A DNA stretch of 46,519 nucleotides from ChocPot-Mid sp043804925. GTDB lineage: Bacteria > Bacteroidota > Ignavibacteria > Kapaibacteriales > UBA2268. How positions within the stretch are numbered: the stretch's first letter is position 1; each line of letters starts with the position of its first letter. Positions 7,843-14,970 of the stretch are shown piece after piece. Below the pieces are notes generated by a model. The model was not told the origin of the DNA. It did not search any database and saw only the letters and a program-made list of their open reading frames with translations. Location: positions 1-46,519 of the forward strand of contig JAZDIP010000038.1 in assembly GCA_043804925.1 (NCBI GenBank), written 5' to 3'. A program made the position numbers and the translations under genes.

Positions 7843-9299
7843 GTAATATAAATAGTCATCCTGTGCCTGTCGAAGGATTAATAGGACAAATTAAAAGCTT
7901 GCCCGCAAAATTCTGGCTGATAAATTTTTTACAGATGTTCGAGAAAATGGCTTATGTTGTTGTTCTTTTGCAATTGCCAATTTATCTTGCACAAAAAGAT
8001 GTTGCAGGGGGGATGTATCTCGACCAATCAGCGAAGGGATTTATATTTTTCGGATGGGCAATTGTTCAGCGTCTGACACCATTTTTTACCGGTGGATTTA
8101 CTGACAGAATCGGATATAAAAAAACATTATTCATATCATTTATTATCATTATATTATCTTATCTTATATTAGGGACAGTTTCTGAGTTTTGGTTGTTCTT
8201 GTTCGGAATAATGCTTCTTGGATTTGGTTCGGGAATCTTTCTTCCTGCGGTTCAAGCACTTGTAACCGGCACAGTTGATAAGCAAAATGAATCAACGGGA
8301 TGGGGTATATATTTCATGCTTTTAAACCTTGGAGTATTCATTGCACCACCGATTAGCAAAACACTGAAAGAAATTTCATGGCATGCTGTTTTTTATGGCA
8401 GTGCTGTTATATTTCTTTTAAATTTCATTTTTCTTTCTTTTATAAAAATACCTGAAGCGAAACCCGAAGCATACAAAAAAAGTTCATCCATTGTTCTCAA
8501 AGAAATATTCAGTGATTTTTTCAAACCTAAAGTTTATGTATTTATACTGCTAATGTCCTGTTTCGTTATAATCTACATGCAGTTTTACGAGACATTCCCG
8601 AATTTCTTCATTGACTGGATTGATACATCCGGCTTTGTCGCTTTCTTCAATCTTCCGACATTTATGACAACGACAAATGCATTTGGTGTAATGTATTCCT
8701 ACGAATGGATAAGGATAATTGATTCCGGACTTATAATAATTGCCGTAGTACCTGTTTCATGGCTAATGTCAAAGCTTTTCAGGATAAACGCATTGATGCT
8801 CGGTTGTTTTCTTGCAACATGCGGTTTGCTGCTTTGCGGAGCGAGTATGTCCGGATGGATTAGCATTGCTGGTGTCCTCGTTTATACTTTAGGTGAGTTA
8901 ATTACAAATCCGAAATTCACAGAGCAGATGAATTCGCTTGCACCGAAAAATAAAAAGGCACAGTTCATGAGTTACCTGAATATCTCTTTTGCACTCGGAT
9001 TAGGCGGAGGTGCAATTTTAGGCGGTTACATTTATCAATATTTTGGCGAGAAAGCAAACCTTGCTCTTAAATATTTACAAACTCATTATCATTTAACCGA
9101 TGGAATAACACTGCAAAATGCTATGCTGAAGCTTCAGGAAGTATCCGGCATGAACGCTAAACAGGCAACAGAACTGCTTTGGAACACATACCATCCCTAC
9201 CAAATCTGGTATCCGTTTCTTTTTTTTGGAGTGGTTGCGATTGTTGGGTTGTGGTGGTATGGGAGAAAGGAAAAGGGAGAAGGGAAAAGGGAAAATTAA
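7839..9299 (+). CDS. MFS permease, possibly for peptides or muropeptides
   Basis: A 486-residue integral membrane protein of the major facilitator superfamily with about 12 hydrophobic segments. The motif A equivalent GFTDRIGYKKTLF follows the second segment, and LQMFEKMAYVVVLLQLPIYL at the start resembles the opening of proton-coupled oligopeptide (POT) transporters. A hydrophilic insert (about residues 398-450) precedes the last segment. The start is GTG at 7839, which overlaps the TGA of the DUF1460 gene (GTGA); the in-frame stop just upstream leaves no earlier start. Because the partner is a probable peptidoglycan amidase, uptake of peptides or muropeptides is a fair guess, not shown. The last 13 residues (YGRKEKGEGKREN) are written by a purine-rich 7-bp tandem array that runs on past the stop. 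Confidence 0.85.
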   Translation: MSNINSHPVPVEGLIGQIKSLPAKFWLINFLQMFEKMAYVVVLLQLPIYLAQKDVAGGMYLDQSAKGFIFFGWAIVQRLTPFFTGGFTDRIGYKKTLFISFIIIILSYLILGTVSEFWLFLFGIMLLGFGSGIFLPAVQALVTGTVDKQNESTGWGIYFMLLNLGVFIAPPISKTLKEISWHAVFYGSAVIFLLNFIFLSFIKIPEAKPEAYKKSSSIVLKEIFSDFFKPKVYVFILLMSCFVIIYMQFYETFPNFFIDWIDTSGFVAFFNLPTFMTTTNAFGVMYSYEWIRIIDSGLIIIAVVPVSWLMSKLFRINALMLGCFLATCGLLLCGASMSGWISIAGVLVYTLGELITNPKFTEQMNSLAPKNKKAQFMSYLNISFALGLGGGAILGGYIYQYFGEKANLALKYLQTHYHLTDGITLQNAMLKLQEVSGMNAKQATELLWNTYHPYQIWYPFLFFGVVAIVGLWWYGRKEKGEGKREN

Positions 9300-9379
9300 G
9301 TTGTTAGTCGTTAGCCGACAGTCAGGAGAAGGGATTTTTAAATTACGAATTATGAATTACGAATTGATTTGTTATTAGT
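9261..9379 (+). repeat. Drifting 7-bp tandem array, 17 units, starting inside the MFS gene
   Basis: From 9261 in steps of 7: GGGAGAA, AGGAAAA, GGGAGAA, GGGAAAA, then GTTAGTC and GTTAGCC near 9303-9316, AGGAGAA and GGGATTT at 9324-9337, and ACGAATT, ATGAATT, ACGAATT at 9345-9365. The phase holds for about 119 bp although the unit sequence changes completely. The first 39 bp encode the charged tail of the MFS permease and its TAA. The following 88 bp up to the gene at 9468 hold nothing else I recognise. Confidence 0.7.
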
Positions 9380-9467
9380 GACTTTCCTGAATTAAGGGAA
9401 TAAGTTTTTTACCGGATATATCAAGTTAATTCCTATACTTTGAGTTGGAAGTTGTCAGGGTTGTCTC

Positions 9468-10025
9468 TTATTGTGTTAATATTTTTATTTCTTTCTCTAG
9501 GTCTTTTATCAATTTTTGTATTATTGCGTATCTCATTTTTGTATCGTGCTTCACAGAAAGTTCTACGGTATCTGCTTGTTGATTTGATTTGTGGTTTTCT
9601 AACCATTCTGTTATATCTTCTTCTATATCATTGTGTTGTGTTATTATTTCATTTATAATGGTCCATGCCTTTTCTTGTATTTTTGTACCAAAATGGTATT
9701 CGACTTCATTTGAAGCATCATAGAATTCTTTCTCCCATTCTATGATTTCTTTATTTGCATAATTATTTCTATATATGTGATTGTCAATTTTATCATTTGG
9801 TTTTCCTACCGTTTCTTTTGCTAAAGTGTCTCGCGCTTTGTATAGAATTTTCATTAGTTTTAACCCTGTTTTGAACTTCAGATGTCGCTTCCATTCATTC
9901 AGCCCTCTCTTAGCAATGATTACAGTTATAATTGCTGCTATTGTTGCTATTAGCATTGCTATTGAAGTAATTAGTTCCTTGTATTTTGTTACCCATTCTA
10001 ATACGCAGTTTATCCAGCACTCCAT
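9468..10025 (-). CDS. Unknown single-span membrane protein, 185 aa
   Basis: I do not recognise this protein. One transmembrane segment is clear at about residues 19-38 (TSIAMLIATIAAIITVIIA), preceded by a short N-terminus and followed by a basic stretch (KRGLNEWKRHLKF), so by the positive-inside rule the 145-residue helical C-terminal part should be cytoplasmic. That part is rich in Glu, Lys and Ile and probably coiled. The ATG at 10025 has a very strong Shine-Dalgarno sequence (AAGGAGG, 5 bp away), unlike most neighbours. The gene begins inside the remnant of a hicB gene and sits beside an intact hicAB pair, which suggests arrival by insertion. Small membrane proteins with a coiled cytoplasmic tail next to TA genes are sometimes defence components; there is no direct evidence of that here. 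Confidence 0.7.
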   Translation of the reverse strand: MECWINCVLEWVTKYKELITSIAMLIATIAAIITVIIAKRGLNEWKRHLKFKTGLKLMKILYKARDTLAKETVGKPNDKIDNHIYRNNYANKEIIEWEKEFYDASNEVEYHFGTKIQEKAWTIINEIITQHNDIEEDITEWLENHKSNQQADTVELSVKHDTKMRYAIIQKLIKDLEKEIKILTQ

Positions 10026-10135
10026 CTACTCCTCCTTATTTCTCCCTGAAAGTGTGCTCCCAGAAATCCCGGGATATAATCAACGTAAAGATTGGTTTCA
10101 AAACACTTTTCTATAACTGCTGAATATGTACTCAT
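10010..10135 (-). pseudogene. Truncated HicB-like antitoxin remnant, 41 codons
   Basis: Reading the minus strand from the ATG at 10135 gives MSTYSAVIEKCFETNLYVDY followed by IPGFLGAHFQGE. This is the N-terminal half of a HicB antitoxin (strand, E..., Y-V-x-Y-I-P-G-F, G-A-H-x-Q-G-E). After QGE, where a normal HicB continues with a T-x-x-E-x-x-x-N-L helix, it changes to IRRSRWSAG and stops at 10010-10012. The break coincides with the ribosome-binding site and start of the gene at 10025. I infer that arrival of that gene removed the rest of hicB. The fragment is too short to act as an antitoxin. The missing half was not found below 9468. Confidence 0.65.
10031..10037 (-). promoter_or_regulatory. 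Strong Shine-Dalgarno sequence
   Basis: AAGGAGG lies 5 bases before the ATG at 10025. Most genes in this window have weak or no such motif, as is usual in this group, so it stands out and supports the chosen start and possibly a foreign origin. Confidence 0.75.
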
Positions 10136-10150
10136 AAAATTTCTTTTCAA

Positions 10151-10187
10151 TAATTTCATTTATCAACAAAAAATCAGATTTAATATT
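10151..10187. repeat. 37-bp direct repeat, copy A, upstream of the hicB remnant
   Basis: This copy matches 10720-10756 at 34 of 37 positions; the shared core is AAAAATCAGATTTAATATT. It lies 15 bp upstream of the ATG of the truncated hicB. The other copy lies 10 bp upstream of the intact hicB. HicB proteins bind operators in front of their own genes, so this may be the operator or promoter of both loci. Confidence 0.75.
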
Positions 10188-10222
10188 TTCACAAAGTCCC
10201 TTCACTGCTTTTCTACACTGTT

Positions 10223-10453
10223 CTATCTGATTTTATCAAATATCTCATCCAATTCCATTTCTAAGTCTTCAATTATAATCTTTCGGATTAAACCCTTCGG
10301 CAGATCATTGTTCCCATGGACAGGTATAGTCGTAATTCTTCCGTCAGGATGCTTCAGTCTGTGATGTGAGCCGTTAATTCTTACAACTTCAAATCCAAGT
10401 GATTTCAAAATCTTGATTAGATTTTTGCCTGATATTACAGGATAATTACGCAT
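10223..10453 (-). CDS. hicA: HicA-type mRNA interferase toxin
   Basis: HicA is a small double-stranded-RNA-binding-fold nuclease that cuts mRNA and stops translation until HicB blocks it. The 76-residue protein is of normal length for HicA and has the family signature: an N-terminal helix (GKNLIKILKSLGFEVV), the catalytic His30 in INGSHHRLKHP, the strand TTIPVHGN, and LPKGLIRKIIIED. It starts 8 bp inside the end of hicB, so antitoxin and toxin are translated in that order from one mRNA. The order hicB then hicA is reversed compared with E. coli hicAB but common elsewhere. A remnant of a second hicB lies just downstream. Confidence 0.92.
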   Translation of the reverse strand: MRNYPVISGKNLIKILKSLGFEVVRINGSHHRLKHPDGRITTIPVHGNNDLPKGLIRKIIIEDLEMELDEIFDKIR

Positions 10454-10709
10454 ACTGGAGCTTGTTTATTCCGGTTTTAGTAAAATTAATTTCCCGAATA
10501 CCAATATATTTGTTACTCTTGTCAAAATTGTATGGTTCTTCTTCAATACACATCTCAATAACTTCTACCAAATTGCTCATGGCTTCGTCAATTGTTTTAC
10601 CGTAACTATGACAACCCTTAAAAACAGGACAGCTCACAATAAAAATATTGTCTTCATCCAGTTCGACTATAACCGGAAACGTTATATTTTGTTTATCATT
10701 CATTTTCAT
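10446..10709 (-). CDS. hicB: HicB-family antitoxin
   Basis: An 87-residue protein with the partly degraded RNase H-like fold of HicB: VIVELDEDNIFIVSCPVFKG, the CHSYGKTIDEAMSNLVEVIE helix, and a short tail. It neutralises HicA by direct binding and in characterised systems represses its own promoter. It lacks an obvious C-terminal DNA-binding helix-turn-helix, so autoregulation is uncertain. The ATG at 10709 or the one at 10703 could be used. The stop overlaps the hicA start by 8 bp. A 37-bp repeat shared with the truncated hicB lies 10 bp upstream. Confidence 0.88.
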   Translation of the reverse strand: MKMNDKQNITFPVIVELDEDNIFIVSCPVFKGCHSYGKTIDEAMSNLVEVIEMCIEEEPYNFDKSNKYIGIREINFTKTGINKLQYA

Positions 10710-10719
10710 ATCCTATTAA

Positions 10720-10756
10720 TAATTTCACATATCAACGAAAAATCAGATTTAATATT
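10720..10756. repeat. 37-bp direct repeat, copy B, upstream of intact hicB
   Basis: Partner of 10151-10187 (34/37 identical). The pair brackets the hicAB genes, but each copy also lies directly in front of a hicB start in the same orientation, so a conserved promoter or operator explains it at least as well as a cassette boundary. Confidence 0.75.
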
Positions 10757-10810
10757 ATTTTTGAATTTTGTCATCTTAAATTGAATTTCTCATGTTTTTC
10801 TTCCTCATTC

Positions 10811-11578
10811 TTACTTCAACACTCCAACCGCCGACTCAATAATCGAGACAAATGAATCAGGTTTTAATGAAGCTCCGCCAATCAATGCACCATTAACATC
10901 TTTGAGTGATAATATCTCTTTTGCATTTTTATCATTGACACTGCCACCGTATTGAATAACCATATCATTCGAATTTTCATTGAAGATTGTCCTTAATGTA
11001 TTTCGTATGAATTCATGTGCTTCCTGTACCTGCCCAGTTTCTGCTGAAACACCTGTGCCGATTGCCCAAACCGGCTCGTAGGCAATAACAATATTATTAC
11101 TATATTTAGTTTCTATACCGTATAAACTCTCTCTGAGCTGGCATTCGAGGATTTCCCAAGTCTTGCCTGTTTGTCTTTCTTCCAAGGTTTCTCCAATACA
11201 AACAATAGCATTGAGACCGGAGTTCAGAATTGTCTTTAACTTTTCATTTATACCTTTATTGGTTTCATGATAATATTGTCTTCTTTCCGAATGACCGATA
11301 ATGACATATTCACAGCCATAATATTTAAGCATCGGGACAGATATTTCACCTGTAAAAGCACCTGATAATTGAGCAGAACAATTTTGTGCACCGAGCAAAA
11401 TACCGCTGTCTTTGACAAATTCCGAAACAACCGGTATATTTATAAATGGAGGACATACAAGTATTTTTAATTTATCATACCCTTGTGGTAATTTATTTAA
11501 TATTTCCTGAACAAGCATTTTTGCTTCTTCGGCATTGGTATTCATCTTCCAATTTCCTGCAATCAACATTTTTTTCAT
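10811..11578 (-). CDS. tpiA: Triosephosphate isomerase
   Basis: TpiA interconverts dihydroxyacetone phosphate and glyceraldehyde 3-phosphate in glycolysis and gluconeogenesis in the cytoplasm. The 255-residue TIM barrel has all key residues: Asn9 and Lys11 in AGNWKMN, His96 in the YVIIGHSERRQ motif, catalytic Glu168 in AYEPVWAIGTG (the loop 6 lid follows), and the phosphate-binding IQYGGSV and ALIGGASL segments. Length is normal and the ATG at 11578 is the only sensible start. It follows lptC on the same strand after a 98-bp spacer that holds a 7-bp tandem array, so cotranscription is possible but not evident. Confidence 0.97.
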   Translation of the reverse strand: MKKMLIAGNWKMNTNAEEAKMLVQEILNKLPQGYDKLKILVCPPFINIPVVSEFVKDSGILLGAQNCSAQLSGAFTGEISVPMLKYYGCEYVIIGHSERRQYYHETNKGINEKLKTILNSGLNAIVCIGETLEERQTGKTWEILECQLRESLYGIETKYSNNIVIAYEPVWAIGTGVSAETGQVQEAHEFIRNTLRTIFNENSNDMVIQYGGSVNDKNAKEILSLKDVNGALIGGASLKPDSFVSIIESAVGVLK

Positions 11579-11613
11579 AATTAACCTAATATCTATTTAA
11601 CTAAAATTCTTAA

Positions 11614-11683
11614 TTCCTTTTCCCTTCTCCATTCTCTTATATTCATTAACAATTAACCATTAACAATTAATAATTATTATTTC
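11614..11683 (-). repeat. Drifting 7-bp tandem array, 10 units, ending in the lptC stop codon
   Basis: From 11614 in steps of 7: TTCCTTT, TCCCTTC, TCCATTC, then TTCATTA at 11642 and ACAATTA, ACCATTA, ACAATTA, ATAATTA at 11649-11676. The change from pyrimidine units to ATTA units happens without loss of phase. The last unit contains the lptC stop (11677-11679). Confidence 0.7.
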
Positions 11684-12222
11684 CCCCTTTGTTCACCGCT
11701 TACTTTGAAAATTTTATAATTCGACAAACTTTGGTCTGATTCAAAGCCGTATCCCTGAATTGTTTCTGAAGGAGAAGTTACTTTAACAAATTCTGTTGAA
11801 TACAATTTTTGTGTGGTGTTATCCCATTCCAAAAGGGAGGTTTCAAGTTTTGTGTTCGTACTGTCCGAAATGACAATAACGTTGCCACCTGCTAACATAT
11901 TTTTAGTTCTGTCGTCAATTCTTGCACTGTCAGATGTGAGATAACTTACTTTTTTATTTGATTGTCTTTTAAAAAATTGTACATAAACACCCCCATCGAG
12001 CAATGTCTCAAATCTTGCCTGATACACTCTCGCTCTTTTTGCTTTTAAAATTGCCTTGGTGAAAGAAGAATCAGCAAAAAAGACTTCTGTCTCATAACTA
12101 ATCTGGTCAGGTTGTGTTTCGAGATTATGACTTTCGATATTTTTTTTAGGAATAACTTTACCTTCGTCGCAGGAAACAAGGACGATGGCTAAAATACTTA
12201 ACAGTAATACAACTTTTTTCAT
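11677..12222 (-). CDS. lptC: LPS export protein LptC-like lipoprotein
   Basis: LptC passes lipopolysaccharide from the LptBFG extractor to the LptA bridge. The protein fits the LptC/YrbK family: after a signal sequence come beta-strands with SSFTKAILKAKRARVYQ, YLTSDSARIDDRTKNMLAGG and VIVISDSTNTKLETSLLEWD, the repeated unit of the beta-jellyroll. I use the ATG at 12222, which gives MKKVVLLLSILAIVLVSC with a good lipobox (LVSC, Cys18) rather than the transmembrane anchor of E. coli LptC; lipoprotein LptC forms are usual in Bacteroidetes. An ATG at 12246 would only add eight polar residues. Its length (181 aa) is normal. No other lpt gene is in the window. Confidence 0.8.
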   Translation of the reverse strand: MKKVVLLLSILAIVLVSCDEGKVIPKKNIESHNLETQPDQISYETEVFFADSSFTKAILKAKRARVYQARFETLLDGGVYVQFFKRQSNKKVSYLTSDSARIDDRTKNMLAGGNVIVISDSTNTKLETSLLEWDNTTQKLYSTEFVKVTSPSETIQGYGFESDQSLSNYKIFKVSGEQRGK

Positions 12223-12551
12223 TACAAAAATTTTGTCCATAATCATTTACAAAAATAGAAATAATTCAACAATCTTAGAAGACAATTCAAAAAAAATGTG
12301 GGTTGTCACAAAATAGGAGACAGCTTTTTTTATTGCAAAAATTGAAAAAAGTCAATTAAAGGGTAAAAAACTTAGGATTTCTAAAAATTGTTTACTGTTC
12401 TTTTAAAGCTATTTTTCTTCCAATCCCTTTTCCCTTTTCCTTTCTCCCTTTTCCTCTCTCCCTTTTCCTTTCTCCCTTTTCCTTTCTCCCTTTTTCCTTC
12501 TCCCGTCTGCTGTCTGCTTTCTGCTTTCTGCAATTAATCCTAATCAACAAC
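12223..12551. other. 329-bp spacer between umuC and lptC
   Basis: No gene is visible. It contains the 105-bp 7-mer array (12425-12529) next to the end of umuC, a poly-A/T rich middle, and a weak hairpin at 12302-12324 (GTTGTC pairing with GACAGC, one G-T pair) followed by seven T on the plus strand, a possible terminator with no plus-strand gene to serve. The promoter of lptC is presumably here. Confidence 0.55.
12425..12529 (-). repeat. Drifting 7-bp tandem array, 15 units
   Basis: The clearest array in the window. From 12425: CCCTTTT, CCCTTTT, CCTTTCT, CCCTTTT, CCTCTCT and so on, with a 14-bp higher-order period (CCCTTTTCCTTTCT starts at 12432, 12460 and 12474). Towards umuC the units become CCCGTCT, GCTGTCT, GCTTTCT, GCTTTCT. 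It stops 22 bp before the umuC stop codon. Its 105 bp equal the array at 5174-5278, and its GTCTGC units are the complement of the GCAGAC units there. Confidence 0.8.
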
Positions 12552-13847
12552 TTATGATAAATACTCTTTAATCTCCTTCGCCGAAACTACAGGCAGTTCC
12601 TTCCAATTTGTTGTGTAGTTCGGGGATTTCATTTCCCTTCTCATACTCCAATCTCGTTTTATACCTAAGCTTGCATAAAACATTGTTTCTTTGCCAAATC
12701 TTTCGTTAATGGAATCCATAACTTCGGTTACTTCCTTCATCCTGTTTCTATTCTCGCTGTCGAACATTGCAAATTGTGAACGGTCGTAAGGTATAATCCC
12801 GGTTAGCATGACACCTGCTTTGTGGTACTTGTATTCCGGTTTAAATATTTGCACCAAACCTTTTGTTGCGAATTCCATAAGTTCAGCAGTGGAGTCAGTC
12901 GGCACAGGCAACTCAACCATTACGCCATTGTGATATTGAGGCAATTCCGTTTTAAAAGGATTTGTCCTTAGGAATACTGATAGAATTCTTGCCGCAGACC
13001 TTTGCTTTCTGAGTTTGACAGCCGCTCTTGTGATGTAATTTGCGACTGCTTGGGAAACATCTTCATAAGAGCTTGTTACTTTCCCAAAAGAACGTGAGGA
13101 TACAATTGCTTTTTTCGGAGGAGGAGAATATTCTAATTTTATACAAGGTGTTCCACGCAATTCGAGAACAGTTCTCATTCCCATTACAGTCATTCTTTTT
13201 TTAATCCAAGTGTCATTTGCCAATGATAATTCAAAAGCAGTGTTGATACCATGCTTTCTTAATAGTTTTCCATACTGCCTGCCGACTCCCCAGATGTCTT
13301 CAACCTCGGTTCGTTTTAATGCTGTATCCCTGAATTTGGAGTTATAAAGATTCAAAACACCGCCTGCTTTTTTGCTTTTTTTACCAAGACGGTTTGCGAT
13401 TTTTGCAAGAGTTTTTGTTTCTCCGATACCTACTGTCACCGGAAGTCCTGTCCATTTCTTGATTGTATTTTTAATTTTCTTACCATATTCAGTCAGGTCT
13501 TCCCTTTCTAAACCACGAAGATTCAGAAATGCTTCGTCAATGGAATATATTTCAACATCAGGACAAAAGGATTCGAGAATGGTCATCACTCTTTGGGACA
13601 TATCACCATACAAAGTATAATTAGACGAGAACACAGCAACTCCATGTTTCTTGATTTTATCCTGAATTTTAAACAAAGGTTCAGCCATACCGATTCCTAC
13701 ATCTTTTGCCTCCTGAGAGCGGGCTATAACCATACCGTCATTATTGGACAGCACGACAATTGGAACACCCACCAACTTAGGATTAAAAACCCTTTCGCAG
13801 GATGCATAAAAGTTGTTGCAATCAATTAATGCAATCGGATGACTCAT
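12552..13847 (-). CDS. umuC: Y-family translesion DNA polymerase, UmuC type
   Basis: UmuC is the catalytic part of DNA polymerase V, which copies damaged DNA during the SOS response. The 431-residue protein has Asp9 in LIDCNNFYASCERVF and Asp104-Glu105 in YSIDEAFL as the metal-binding acids, the palm/fingers segment SNNDGMVIARS, the thumb helix-hairpin-helix (VEDIWGVGRQYGKLLRKHGI), a little-finger domain, and the C-terminal DUF4113 region (FYASLGIKRDWSMRREMKSP) that separates UmuC from DinB. Unlike the usual arrangement there is no umuD next to it; upstream is a divergent PAP2 gene only 61 bp away. I see no clear LexA box in that spacer. A 7-bp array follows the stop. Confidence 0.93.
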   Translation of the reverse strand: MSHPIALIDCNNFYASCERVFNPKLVGVPIVVLSNNDGMVIARSQEAKDVGIGMAEPLFKIQDKIKKHGVAVFSSNYTLYGDMSQRVMTILESFCPDVEIYSIDEAFLNLRGLEREDLTEYGKKIKNTIKKWTGLPVTVGIGETKTLAKIANRLGKKSKKAGGVLNLYNSKFRDTALKRTEVEDIWGVGRQYGKLLRKHGINTAFELSLANDTWIKKRMTVMGMRTVLELRGTPCIKLEYSPPPKKAIVSSRSFGKVTSSYEDVSQAVANYITRAAVKLRKQRSAARILSVFLRTNPFKTELPQYHNGVMVELPVPTDSTAELMEFATKGLVQIFKPEYKYHKAGVMLTGIIPYDRSQFAMFDSENRNRMKEVTEVMDSINERFGKETMFYASLGIKRDWSMRREMKSPNYTTNWKELPVVSAKEIKEYLS

Positions 13848-13908
13848 AAATCTATTTATATTTTTAAAATTTTCGTTAAATTACAAACTTCAAATTAACA
13901 GGAAATAA

Positions 13909-14748
13909 ATGTTCATACAAATGAGAAATAGAATTTTAATTTTAATCCTGTTTTTCCTGGCTGTTTCAATCAATGCACAGGAACAGGAAGGCAGATGGGA
14001 AATATTTAAAAACGATGTCAGTTCTGCATGGGATGATTTCGGGAACGTTGGCACTCAACTCGGTTCAATTGGATGGAAGGAAGTCGGCTATACCGGTTTG
14101 TTTATAGGTGCCGATGTTTTATTAATGCAATATGATGAAGATATCCGCTCACTTTTTTGGGAAAAAAAGGATAGTTTATTTGTTTCCAAACATGGCTCCG
14201 AAAAAGCATATTTTGAAATAGTCAATGAATTTGGAAGTGTTTATTCAGCTCTTGCTTTCCCTTCTGTCATTTATTTATCCGGTTTGGCTTTTTCAAATGA
14301 AGAGTTAAGAACAAGCGGCAGACTTTTAACGGAAGCGATGCTCCTAAGTACGGCAATTACACAAGTCATAAAAATTTCAGCAGGAAGGTCAAGACCATTC
14401 AACAATGAAGGAAATAATACCTGGAAGCCCTTTACCTTCACTGATAGTAATTATTCATTTCCATCAGGACATACAACTGTGGCATTTACCATCGCGACTG
14501 TACTTTCTCATAGAATTGACAAATGGTGGGCTTATGCATCGCTATATACATTAGCTGCCAGTACAGGAGTTGCACGAATATATTTCGACAAACACTGGGC
14601 ATCTGATGTGTTGATGGGAGCAGGCATAGGCACAGTTTCAGCTTTGTTAATATTAAATGCAAATGAGAAAACGAAAAATGATAAAACAAGTGAAGGATTT
14701 AATTTCAGCCCGGGACCATATTTATTTAGTGTGAGTTATAGTTTTTAA
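13909..14748 (+). CDS. PAP2-family phosphatase
   Basis: A 279-residue PAP2 superfamily enzyme. The three-part active site is present: K155...R162-P163 (KISAGRSRP), PSGH at 185-188, and H229...D233 in the third motif ARIYFDKHWASD, here with Ala in place of the usual first Ser of SRxxxxxH. Such enzymes remove phosphate from lipid phosphates, for example undecaprenyl pyrophosphate or phosphatidate. A signal peptide (to INAQ, about residue 24) and three to four weak membrane segments place it in the periplasm or inner membrane. The last residues (YLFSVSYSF) look like an outer-membrane beta-strand ending in Phe, which is odd for the family. The ATG at 13909 follows AGGAAA; the ATG at 13921 is an alternative. 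Its last 23 bp overlap an opposite-strand hicB-like gene. Confidence 0.87.
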   Translation: MFIQMRNRILILILFFLAVSINAQEQEGRWEIFKNDVSSAWDDFGNVGTQLGSIGWKEVGYTGLFIGADVLLMQYDEDIRSLFWEKKDSLFVSKHGSEKAYFEIVNEFGSVYSALAFPSVIYLSGLAFSNEELRTSGRLLTEAMLLSTAITQVIKISAGRSRPFNNEGNNTWKPFTFTDSNYSFPSGHTTVAFTIATVLSHRIDKWWAYASLYTLAASTGVARIYFDKHWASDVLMGAGIGTVSALLILNANEKTKNDKTSEGFNFSPGPYLFSVSYSF

Positions 14749-14902
14749 GATTGGATTCAATGATTAATTGAATAGCTTCCTGTAAATTCTCCTTCAATTC
14801 CTGAATGGTTTTACCCTGCGAATGTACACCTGATAATTCCTTAACAGTCCCTGCGTACCATTCACCGGACTTTACAATAACTGCTATAAATTGTTTTTCC
14901 AT
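14726..14902 (-). CDS. Orphan HicB-like antitoxin, 58 aa
   Basis: A short gene read from the ATG at 14902 to the TAA at 14726-14728. The protein starts MEKQFIAVIVKSGEWYAG, continues TVKELSGVHSQGKTIQELKE and ends with a NLQEAIQLIIE helix. This is the compact HicB fold: strand, strand with G-x-x-S-Q-G-x-T, then the amphipathic helix. No hicA gene follows; its end lies inside the 3' end of the PAP2 gene, 23 bp, on the other strand. It may be a solitary antitoxin or regulator that guards against a HicA elsewhere, or what is left of a pair. It opens the minus-strand island of propeller and TA-type genes. Confidence 0.75.
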   Translation of the reverse strand: MEKQFIAVIVKSGEWYAGTVKELSGVHSQGKTIQELKENLQEAIQLIIESNLKNYNSH

Positions 14903-14970
14903 TTATAACCTCATTTTAAAACATACTAATATATAAACGAAATTCTATTAAAATTTATTTGATTCATTTT

